This document shows positions 12,434-22,227 of a stretch of DNA of 64,000 bases, piece after piece. The notes below the pieces were generated by a model that did no database searches, was not told where the DNA came from, and saw only the letters and a program-made list of their open reading frames with translations. Numbering within the stretch: position 1 is the stretch's first letter; each line of letters opens with the position of its first letter. The stretch is from Adineta ricciae. Taxonomy: Eukaryota > Rotifera > Eurotatoria > Adinetida > Adinetidae. A program made the translations under genes and the position numbers. The stretch is from NCBI GenBank assembly GCA_905250025.1, contig CAJNOJ010000030.1, positions 186,001 to 250,000 of the forward strand, in the 5' to 3' direction.

Positions 12434-13929
12434 ATGTCGAAGTATAATTGTTTCAAAAATCATGAAAAAATACACAGTCATTTGACGTCGCCTTCCCATG
12501 CGATCGATCAAATGATATCGTTAGTTGTGTTTGATCATGCCGAAATGAAAAAAATCATCGCCATGAATGAGCCTGAACTTTCACAGCAAAAGTTCGTACG
12601 AAGAAATGTCTATTACAGATTTAACTTTTTGTTTTTTAGAACCACTTTCCGTTCATTACAATCACGGCGAAAACGGCGAATAGCACTTCGCAGGTAGGTT
12701 CATTGTATGGTTGAAACGCGCATGTAGAAGCACTTTTTTCTAGCCGCTTTTCGAAAATTGATTCATTTCGACGATTAGCATGGAATAATACTAGTCCTAA
12801 ACAGCTTGAACATGCCGAAGCACAGCTATTGTCAATCTTGAAGACCAAATTCGATGGCCGTTATGTCCCTATTATGAATAATCGAATTAATATCTGGACG
12901 ATTTTCTCGAATGTCAACTCGGATAATACTCCCATTGTGCTTTTACACGGATTTGGTGGGGGTGTCGGCTTATGGAGTTTGAATCTCGATCATCTATCTT
13001 GTGAACGTCCTGTTTACGCGATCGACTTACCGGGATTTGGACGTAGCAGTCGACCAATATTTAGTCTCGATCATGAAGAAGCCGAAAATCAAATTATCGA
13101 TATGATAGAAGAATGGAGAAAGGAAATTGGATTAGACAGACAGTTCATTCTACTTGGGCATAGTTTTGGTGGATTTCTAAGTTCTTCCTATGCTTTAAAG
13201 TATCCAAAATACGTTAAACAATTGGTGCTAATTGACTCGTGGGGTATTGCGCAACGTCCTGATGATATTTGGCAAACAGGACGTTTACAACGTGTGCCTG
13301 TGTGGTTGAGATCATTTTCATCGGTTATGATGAAAATGTCACCATTGACAGGATTGCGAGCGGCGGGACCGTTAGGTAATAAAGTTTGAATTGAGTATTG
13401 CCAGAAAAGAGAAAACAATCTCTTTTAGGCGTTCCTGTAATCAAATACTTTCGCGGAGATCTTCGAACGAAATTCGAGAAACTGTTCAATGACGATCGCA
13501 TATTAATATATCTATATCATTGTAATGCTCAACTACCAACTGGAGAACAAGCCTTTCGAACAATCAGTGATTGCTTTGCTTGGGCTAAAGGTTTCAATAG
13601 TTTTGACTTCTTTGTCTCTTTTTCAAACTCTCTCTTTCTCTCTTTCAGATCCCATGATAAATCGAATTCATTCATTAGACGAACGAATTCCCATTTATTT
13701 TCTCTATGGTGAACAATCATGGTTAACTGCAGATGCATCTCTTGCCATCCAAGAAAAACGGCCGAATGTCTTCGTAGAGACTGTGAAAAACGCCGGTCAT
13801 CATGTAAATACATTTTTTCATGAAAACTTTGCCCTAATTTCACGTACTGTTTCTTTCTTGTAGATCTATGCCGACGCACCCGTCGAATTCGAAATGTATC
13901 TGAAGAAAATTCTCTGCAATAAAGAGTGA
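12434..13929 (+). CDS. Alpha/beta hydrolase of the ABHD4/ABHD5 family
   Basis: Family members are ABHD4 (an N-acyl phospholipid lipase) and ABHD5/CGI-58 (the catalytically dead co-activator of ATGL). Five exons (12434-12693, 12744-13375, 13429-13590, 13649-13803, 13864-13929) join in phase into 424 residues. Visible motifs are the tryptophan-bearing entry WNNTSPKQLEHAEAQLL, the oxyanion HGFGGGVGLW, FGRSSRP, the nucleophile elbow GHSFGG, and a C-terminal GHHIYAD containing the HxxxxD motif. The serine in the elbow is retained, unlike CGI-58 (Asn), so an active ABHD4-like enzyme is favoured. The N-terminal 90 residues are unusual and their exon structure is uncertain; a possible acceptor near 12640 could mark an alternative start. 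AATAAA overlaps the last codons. Confidence 0.88.
13918..13923 (+). terminator. AATAAA polyadenylation signal overlapping the ABHD coding end
   Basis: The hexamer AATAAA lies inside the last three sense codons (AAT AAA GAG) just before the TGA. If used, the 3' UTR would be only about 10-30 bases. It may instead be an unused match in AT-rich DNA. Confidence 0.35.
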
Positions 13930-14623
13930 CATGCTACTTTCTATTTAATAATCTTCTATGAAGGTTATTCTATTTTTTATATTTATTGAACATATGGAAG
14001 TAAATAAGTTCTTTCACGTATCTATTATCTATATATTGTTCGTGAAAGTACATTGATTAGAACAAAATCAGATCCGAATTGAAATGAATATTTCCTTCCT
14101 GCAGAAAAACGGTGTGACATAGAAAGCCTAATTTTAATTGAGCTGGTTCATTTGATTTCCTGTGTGCAAATATGTACACAGTGTGCTGTAGAGAAAACAC
14201 GGAAACGTGGGCATCCTCAACCAACAAATAATAACCTGTTATTCTATTGTTGAAAAATGAGAGTCAAAATAATAACAATTCAATATTTATTAATTTATCA
14301 TAAGAGCGAGAGAGAAGACGAACAGATATAAAAGGAACAAGGAAAATTCTTTTTTTTATACATATTGCTGACTGTACTCAGTCCGTTGATCAGTCATGTG
14401 TGTGAGGGCGAGAGAGAGGACAGCGATGTTTTCTTTCTATTAACTTTTGCCAAGGTTATTTCGCAAACAGGATTAAAACATCAACGAAAACCATGAAACC
14501 TGACAAAGCAGTCGTTTTGTTTGTGTTTAATGACAACGCATATTTTTCTTCCGTCGTTTGTCAGAATAAAAAAAAAGACACGTTGTTTTTAAACCATTTT
14601 CTCTTCCATTTCAGTTCTTGACA
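13930..14623. other. Intergenic stretch before the small secreted protein
   Basis: About 690 bp of AT-rich DNA contain no recognisable gene. A good acceptor (TTCCATTTCAG, ending near 14614) lies just upstream of the next ATG, so the last part is probably a 5' UTR intron or a trans-splice site. Confidence 0.45.
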
Positions 14624-15003
14624 ATGTCTAAATACGTGCTTGCATCGCTGTTTGGTCTCAACCTGATTCTATTCTCCATGATTGAATGTCGGCCTCATAC
14701 ACAAAAACTCGTTGTGCATGGACATGAATGGACAGTGCCCAACGAACCCGGTTGGGAAGAAGGTATGACCTATTTATCTTGCTGCTTACAAACAATTCGT
14801 TCTTGTTTGTAGTTCTTCACGAAGCTGAACCTATTCGCCATAGATTTTTAACAAATTGTGGATCAAGTCGAGAATGCCGACTAGCTGCTGAACGATTGCG
14901 TGATGTTTTTCTAAAATATCCTGTTTCTGCGAAATACTACGATGATTCCATAGGCAACGATCACCTCGCGAATGACATTGATTCGATTTTTAAATGGGGT
15001 TGA
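14624..15003 (+). CDS. Small secreted protein or peptide precursor
   Basis: Two exons (14624-14762 and 14813-15003) join in phase to 109 residues. Residues 1-22 form a clear signal peptide (hydrophobic LASLFGLNLILFSM, probable cleavage after the Cys of IEC). The mature part of about 87 residues has exactly two cysteines, close together in NCGSSRECR, so they could form a small disulfide loop. A predicted amphipathic helix (LAAERLRDVFLKY) follows and the end is acidic, with a terminal IFKWG. No internal dibasic cleavage site is visible, so a classical multi-peptide neuropeptide precursor is unlikely. I do not recognise the family. A peptide hormone, enzyme inhibitor or structural secreted protein are all possible. 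Confidence 0.7.
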
Positions 15004-15870
15004 GTTTTGTAAACGTCGTCTAATTTTTTGTCCATGGAATTCAGAACACGAAAGAAAACATCAGATTCATGAAAACAAAATTAACACATTTTGTTCTGAT
15101 GTGGATTTTTTATTTAGGTTACTTATAAAAGATGAAAATAAGGCGATGACCTAGTTTGATTTCATTCAACAGGAACATATATATATATACTTTTACTTGT
15201 CGGAAACTGCTCGAGATATCGCATGATCTAATCAGCGTTGTGAAACATGTAGATATTTTAGAATTACTTTTATGTTGAGTAGTCTTGTGTTTCAAATACC
15301 TCGACCGTTGTCTTGGAATCTACGAGAAAGTCACATCTAGTTTTCACATAAACAGTTCGACGCGTTCGAGCGAACATTTTCTTGTAAACTTTCGATGAAA
15401 GTCAGTATTTTAAAATGATATCACACAACATGTTTTCTTCCGTCATTGCGTCGATGGCAACTGTTAGTTCATTCGGAAGAGAGAGTTGTACTTACAGCTC
15501 TTTCTTTTCTTCTCCGTCTTGATGACGAATTCAGTGAAAAATATGTGTCATGTTCATTTGTATATTTGATTTGCTGAGTGAAAAAAAGCAGCCGAGAAGC
15601 AGTGTTTCTGTTTGCTATTGAATAATCACATGTTTATCGAAATGTCAAGGAACGAAAAGAGTTCTTTTCTTTTCAGTTTTTGTTAATTCATCAAAATCAT
15701 GCATACCTGATTTTTACTATCCTCTTATACGAATAAGATCATTTGATCGCCACTAAAGAATTTAGTTTTACATTTGTACCATTTGACATGACTTTCGAAT
15801 TGTTATTAGATTCCATTGGTTTAGACAACAATAAATTTGCAATGAAATGACAACATGATCACATATATAA
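15004..15870. other. Intergenic stretch
   Basis: This region of nearly 900 bp holds a (TA)n run near 15177-15190 and short open frames only. I see no gene. Confidence 0.45.
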
Positions 15871-15904
15871 TAATTGTGGCATATGGTATAGGCCTATACT
15901 CTTC

Positions 15905-16260
15905 AGCTGAGAGGACATCTTAAATATGCTACTAAAAGTTTTATGAATCGATGTGGATTGGAAGCTAATTGGGATAGCTCGTTGTTAACGCCAGATCAAC
16001 ACACCTGTCCCAACGGCATAAAGCCTTCGATTAACCGAAGCAAAGCTTATAATCTACTTTATTTAGATATAAATGTACTTTTTAACTTGAATTTATTATT
16101 TTTTTCTACTAAAGATCTTCTGGATCCACTCAATCGGTTCGAATACCTCGTTATACAGAACAGCAACTGTGGAAGTATCGACGCATTTGGATCCTTTTTG
16201 GCGTCTGAAATACGTGCAAACTATTCATATAAAAGAAAAGAACGCTCCGGAATTATTTGA
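15905..16260 (+). pseudogene. Isolated coding fragment, possibly a decayed gene
   Basis: An open frame with protein-like composition reads LRGHLKYATKSFMNRC, then GLEANWDSSLLTPDQHTCP, continues past 16070 and ends at a TGA at 16258-16260 after FGSFLASEIRANY. Part of it may be a retained intron (around 16075-16115, ending in a CTAAAG acceptor). The Cys-Gly-Leu-Glu...Trp...SLLTPD stretch is reminiscent of an internal segment of TMEM94-like P-type ATPase proteins, but I recall this only loosely. No start, membrane segments or ATPase motifs accompany it. It does not resemble the adhesion GPCR downstream. It is probably a relic or a misassembled exon. Confidence 0.3.
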
Positions 16261-16379
16261 CGGCCTATTTATATAATAACGAGTCACTTATTATATGTGC
16301 TTAACTCTATGTTTCTCGATATATCTTCATTGTATTACTATTTCTATTACCATTTGAGGTAGTAACATCTACCTTTAGT

Positions 16380-18165
16380 AACAACGATACTCATCACCTG
16401 CCATCCAATGGCACGTGTCTTTCCAAAGATTCAGAACAGGTAGCATCAAAACATCCATCTCTTCTCATCACTTATCGTCTGCTCTTCTTCTTCTTCTCTC
16501 ACAGCAAAACCTTGTTTACTTTCTTCTTACAAACACTACAAATGGAACAGCCACTGTCAATTCTCTCACTCAATATCTCCAGCTCATCGCCAACTCAACA
16601 GTCCCATCCACTCCCAACAACACACTGACCATCACTCAGTTCGACAAGATCTTGGAAAACATCACCAACACTACCATTTCCATCGCCAATAACTTCACAG
16701 CGATCGTCGCTAGCCAAATCAATGGCACTGTGGACAACGAAACAGTCATTGGCCTTGCTTATAACACCTCCAACAACACAATAGTGAACACGGTAAACAG
16801 TGCGAATGTGACTGGCTCTTTTCAATCGGTTGCTGGTATAGTTCGGTTGGAGGGACTGAAGAACACTGAATATTTCAATATGTTGCTAATTTACAATCCA
16901 AACACAGTTGAGAGACTGGGAAACTGGAGCGAGACTGATCAAATAGTCTCATCAGTTGTCGTAGTGTTAGTCGATGATAATGCTACCGCAGTGCTGAATG
17001 TTAACTTATATCTTCAAATTCTGAAGCTATCTGATTTAAACAAAAGCGAAGAGTATACTTATGAGTTCTACGACATCAACATTTCCTTGTGGACTGTCAC
17101 TCGCTGCACTTCTCCTCGATTCAATCCTGAATTTGATCGTTACGAATGTGTTTGCTATTGATCACGAATCTTCCAATTTAGTCGTACGTTAAACTCGTCA
17201 GTAGTTAGTTCACGTGTGGTATTAGATGCTGGTGACAAAACATTACTAACATTTTAGTTGATTTCTATTCTGTCACTAGTTATACACACTCTTGCGAATG
17301 TCATTACTCGACTTCGTAGTCGGGTTGTGTCGTTTACACTACATGATCTCCTACCGTTCATCTCTTTCGCAGCGATAATACTTCTGTTTAGTTTTCATAT
17401 GGCACTCAATACGGTAACATATGAACAAAGTTCATCTATAAATCAAACAAATTGTACTCTGAACTCAACTTTTCTGATAATTCTGGTTTCTTTCTTCTTA
17501 ATCTCCATGATTTGTACCAAACTAAATCTAGCCTATCTCAATTATCTTTGTTTTATTCGTTTATTTCCTCAACCAACGTCACAACGATGGTTTCTCATGA
17601 TGTTCATTTCATTGATTATCTGAATCATTTCTGGCGTACTCATTCTTATACTTCATCTCCGTTCATCTTTCCAAATTGTCGAACACTACTCATGTAAATA
17701 GTGTTGATTCAATCAAAATACAATTCATCATTTCCTTACCACTCCCATTTCTTGACGTACTATCATCAATATGATTGTAGTTATTCTTGTTACAAAACAA
17801 TTTGTTCATTATATTCGCAAAGTAAGATCATTTGAGAAATGTTCGATACGAAACAAGCGATGTATTCTAATTTTATTAATACTATTTGTGGTTCAAGGTG
17901 TTAGTTGGTATTTTCTATCGTTCGTTTTCGTTCCTAACCTGATGGTTAAAAAAAACTATTCCATGGATTTGTAATATCGTCAATGGACTTGACGGCTTTT
18001 GGACAAGGTATTCTTCATATACTATTTTGTTTAAATCAAGCACATGACTCAGGAAATGAATTCAATACGAAAGAAATCAGAGTTTCGGCTATCGAAAATC
18101 CCGTTTACGATGATCATATGATGCATAATTCGGTAGAATTTCATATTGATGACAAACATCTATAA
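16380..18165 (+). pseudogene. Adhesion GPCR pseudogene
   Basis: The 5' part (16384-16964) is nearly identical to the intact neighbour at 19593-20173, intron included, and encodes the extracellular GAIN-type domain. After 16964 the sequence diverges abruptly. The frame continues to CVCY and hits TGA at 17159-17161, just where the GPS motif should read H-L-T. Transmembrane-like pieces follow in broken frames: TM1-TM4 around 17258-17620 (LNYLCFIRLFPQP parallels FNYLRFVHLFPEP), TM5-TM6 around 17771-17974 (RCILILLILFVVQGVSW), and a TM7 remnant after 17983. Multiple stops and frame changes argue against a working receptor. A truncated secreted GAIN fragment could still be made from the open 5' part. 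Confidence 0.8.
16384..16964 (+). repeat. Duplicated GAIN-domain tract, pseudogene copy
   Basis: This 581-bp tract matches 19593-20173 at a constant offset of 3209 bases with only scattered substitutions and no net indel, including the short intron. Similarity stops sharply at 16964 and falls off upstream of about 16384. Confidence 0.9.
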
Positions 18166-18887
18166 AATCACTTTTGTTTGGAATTGAAGTATTCTATTGT
18201 GAGTTCAAAGATCTTTGAAATTACAATGAAAGAAAAATCATGATTGCTTTCGAAATTCTTTTCCAAAGACAAGGATATGACGCAGCACATGACATAGAAG
18301 CGAAGAAATGTTTTCTTCCATATTAATATTCCTGAGATTTGAAAACAAAAAGAAGCAAAATAAAGATTTCAAGTGGAAGCTGTGCAACACAGCGGTTGTT
18401 TTTACTGTTTTTTTGGGAACTGGCAAAGTCATAATAAGAAAATGACTGCATCAATTTTCGAATATAATATTTGTTTTCGAATGAATAATCTTTGCAGTAA
18501 CAGTGAACGAATCAGAAGAAAGAAAGAAAGTGACGTTCGATTGCGAACTTCATTAGATTTTGCTAAAGTAAACGGCTTGTTTTTCTTGTTCTCTTCCTTT
18601 TTTTTCAGAGTTCTCAATAGTCGATTGTTAATGTAGTTTTTTTTCTGTGATTTTCGACAAGCGTAAATAATCTTCTCTGGAGTTCGACTATGATTTTTGA
18701 ATTCTATGGTGTCGTATTCCAGTGTCTTTAGACAGTTGTTTTGATTTCTCTACCTGTGAGCAACTATAATAGACAAAATAACATTTTTATCGTATATTTT
18801 TACTAATCAAATAATGAAAATTCCATATTCTATCGCAATGATAAACGAGGGATGTGTTTGCAGATTTGAAATTTGACTAGACTTAAC
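18166..18887. other. Intergenic stretch between the aGPCR pseudogene and the first intact aGPCR
   Basis: About 720 bp of AT-rich DNA with homopolymer runs. No coding region or element is recognised. It should hold the promoter of the downstream receptor. Confidence 0.45.
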
Positions 18888-21603
18888 ATGAAGAATCCTA
18901 TGCACTTCGGTCCTATCTATTTCTTAATATACATCTACGCTACAACAATCAGCACTAGCTATGCAACGACGACGGAGGCACCAACAAGTATGTAAAGTTT
19001 ATATATACAGTTCCTAAACCATTCATCGAGAGTAAAGCATAGAGCTGGTTTATAGAGTTGAGTTATGTTTTTCAATTGAATTCAGACAATGGTTAGAATA
19101 AAGTTTTCTTAATTAAAAAACTAGCACCTTCAATATTCCGACCAAGTAGCTTCTAATCAAAACAGAATTATTCTTATTCACACTGTTCCCATGTACAGCG
19201 GAAAAGAATCAGTATATGTTTATGAGTATATGAATGATGACTTTACTAATTTCACGTTTTTAAATTGAATGTTATATTTCTATCGCTTCAGCCCAAATGA
19301 CTACTGACACATCATCGAATCCTAATTCAATCTACATCATCACGAGCTTCACTCCAAACGGTATTCGCTCACAATGAATTTTTAAGCATTCTATTCTTTT
19401 TCTTTTGTTTTCCAAGCTATGGTAACTCCTATATATATCATAACAAGCATCACCCCAAGTATGTGTCATTTTATCTTTTTTTATTCCTCCTTATCAGATT
19501 ACATCTTACATCAGTAACTACTACAACTATCACAACAACAATTACTACTTCAACAGTGACTACAACAACAACAACTCTTCCCTTTTGTAATAACGGTACT
19601 CATTACCTCTCATCCAACGGCACGTGTCTTTCCAAAGATTCAGAACAGGTAACATCAAAACATCTATCTCTTCTCATCACTTATCATCTGCTCTTCTTCT
19701 TCTTCTCTCACAGCAAAGTCTTGTTTACTTTCTTCTTACAAACACTACAAATGGAACAGCCACTGCCAATGCTCTCACTCAGTATCTCCAGCTCATCGCC
19801 AACTCAACAGTCCCATCCACTCCCAACAACACACTGACCATCACTCAGATCGACAAGATCTTGGAAAACATCACCAACACTACCATTTCCATCGCCAATA
19901 ACTTCACAGCGATCGTCGCTAGCCAAATCAATGGCACTGTGGACAACGAAACAGTCATTGGCCTGGCTTATAACACCTCCAACAACACAATAGTGAACAC
20001 GGTAAACAGTGCGAATGTGACTGGCTCTTTTCAATCGGTTGCTGGTATAGTTCGGTTGGAGGGACTGAAAAACACTGAATATTTCAATATGTTGCTAATT
20101 TACAATCCAAACACAGTTGAGAGACTGGGAAACTGGAGCGAGACTGATCAAATAGTCTCATCAGTTGTCGTAGCTTCGGTCAATCGTACTATAAGAAATA
20201 AGGTAGTTATTAGATTACTGTTTGAAGTGATAATACCACCGGATCCGAATGCTCTTGGAAAGTATACCTGTAAATACTTTAATAGTACAACATCTCAATG
20301 GAGCAGTGATGGTTGTTTGGAACCTAATTACAATAAAGAGTTTCGTCGCTATGAGTGTGAATGTTATCATTTAACGTCTTTTGCACTTATTTGGTCTCAA
20401 AATCTTTTGAACAACAAATTTGAAGAATACACTGCGGAAGACATAGCGTCAATTGTGTTTCTATCGATTTCTATCACATGTTTCGTTGTTGTTATCATTC
20501 ACGGCTTTTACAAATGTACCTGGGGTGCAGATAATGAGAATGAACGAGATGAAGCTCGACTACCGAGAAACATCATACTATACATAACCTTTGGTGTGAC
20601 AATGTTGCTATTTCTCTTTTACCTCAGTTTGGGAGGAACAGTTTATCAGAGATACAAGTCACTAGATCTGTCAAATAATGGACATGGTGATCCATCGGCA
20701 CCTGAAATGAAGCCAATGACCCGAGCTAATACCCTAACAACAACATCAGCAGCATCGGATGACTCATGCACAGCGAACGAACGCGTCTTAATGTACATTG
20801 TATACTTTTTTATTATAATGATGTTTTGTGCTAAAACTTTCATGGGATATTACAATTATCTGCATTTTGTAAAAAAGTTTCCTCCACCACACTACTATTT
20901 GCATCTTATTATTGTTATGTCTATTTCGGCAATTATTAGCGCGATTGCGATGATTTTAGCAATTGTTTTTAATTCCAATCCACCCAATCAAATAACGCGA
21001 ACAGTGAAGGGTAAACTTTGTTGGTTCAAAACAGAATCGCATATCAATGATTACTTTTTAACAATACCAATCGTATTATTTCTCGCTTTAAATACCATCC
21101 TACTATTTGTAGTTATTATATATCTGTTTTTCAGTACTAGGAGAACAGATATGCCAGAAGTGAAAAATATACGACTCCAACGAATGTTCATTATTCTGCT
21201 AATCTCATGTTTCACACAAGGTTTCGGTTGGCTTTTCGGTGTGGTTATTCCCGGCGTTGATCAGAAAGCCGGTGGGGTGCTAGTATGGTTTTTTATTATT
21301 TTCAATGGACTGGAAGGTCTTTTTACCGTCATTGCATATGTAATTGGTTTACGCGCAGAACTAGATAAGACAATACCTCGTGGTCCGAATTCTGGCTCAG
21401 ATTACGAAATGCTCAATGCGATCAATGAATCACCATCGAAAGAAATAAAAGAAATCGAAATCGCAATAAAAAATCTAAAGAAAGCACAACCTCCCAATTT
21501 TCAAAGTAGCTCACCTCGTGAGTCATTTGCCTGTTCAAATGATGTGCAGCTAGATTTGGCTCGTTCTGAAGATGACAGACGTGAACCTGATTGCACATAT
21601 TAA
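18888..21603 (+). CDS. Adhesion GPCR 1 (GAIN/GPS domain and seven-transmembrane region)
   Basis: Five exons (18888-18987, 19292-19360, 19417-19458, 19515-19648, 19714-21603) join in phase to 711 residues. The N-terminus carries a signal peptide (FGPIYFLIYIYATTI). Short exons with the repeated wording YIITSFTPN/YIITSITP and a Thr-rich stalk lead to a small two-cysteine module (CNNGTHYLSSNGTC). The heavily N-glycosylated GAIN-like domain ends in a GPS motif with a canonical cleavage site, CECYHLTSFALIW (cut expected between L and T). Seven membrane segments follow, including the TM6-TM7 wording SCFTQGFGWLFG and NGLEGLF, and a basic/acidic cytoplasmic tail. Ligand is unknown. AATAAA near 21680 may be its poly-A signal. 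Its GAIN segment shares an identity tract with the upstream pseudogene. Confidence 0.9.
19593..20173 (+). repeat. Duplicated GAIN-domain tract, intact receptor copy
   Basis: This is the partner of 16384-16964, lying inside the intact adhesion GPCR 1. Just beyond 20173 the two genes read unrelated bases (CTTCGGTC here, TGTTAGTC in the pseudogene). Confidence 0.9.
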
Positions 21604-22227
21604 CTTGCATATATGGTTATCAATGATTCTCATGAACAAAAACTCCTCGATATGTAACTATGAGTTTGTGTTTTCTTAAATAAAAGTTGTTTACTTTTGT
21701 ATTATTTACACATTCGTATGAGCTATTTGTTGAAATTACTGATTAAAACGAGAGATAAACTATCAAAATATGATATAAACACCATTTTTTATTACTTCAA
21801 CATGAACTACTCACCGGAACGCAATGAAGGACGATTATCTGATTGTTTAACAAATTGATTACCTTCTATACATCTTCTACAGCTATGATAAATAGAATAT
21901 CCAAAACTGTAAATACAAAAGTCAATATGTTGTATGAGTATCGCTATCTCTAACACCTTTATTTATACATATTATGCTAATATTGAGATTTTATCGTGAT
22001 GATAAAGAAAAAGAATGTCAATGTTTTTAGTCATATATTTATGAATGTTAAGTAATCGGCTTTGCACGATAACCATCTTTAATGAAATAACGGCGAAATT
22101 CGATAACTTCTTCATATAGTTTTCATTCACTCTGAGATTTATGGCAGAAACTAAATAACTGCAATTTCTTCTCACGCGCAGAAAGTTTACGCTTATTTGA
22201 AACACTTTTTACGCATATGCAAAATAA
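21604..22227. other. Intergenic stretch between adhesion GPCR 1 and 2
   Basis: About 620 bp that include the 3' UTR of adhesion GPCR 1 (AATAAA near 21678) and the upstream region of adhesion GPCR 2. No other feature is seen. Confidence 0.45.

Noticed and set aside
12829..12850. Internal start for the ABHD protein
   Set aside because: The frame continues upstream with family-specific wording (WNNTSPKQLEHAEAQ), so the start lies further 5'.
16130..16150. A GGTTCGAATACC stretch like a tRNA B box
   Set aside because: No matching A box, acceptor stem or T-stem pairing could be seen nearby, and it lies in a protein-like frame.
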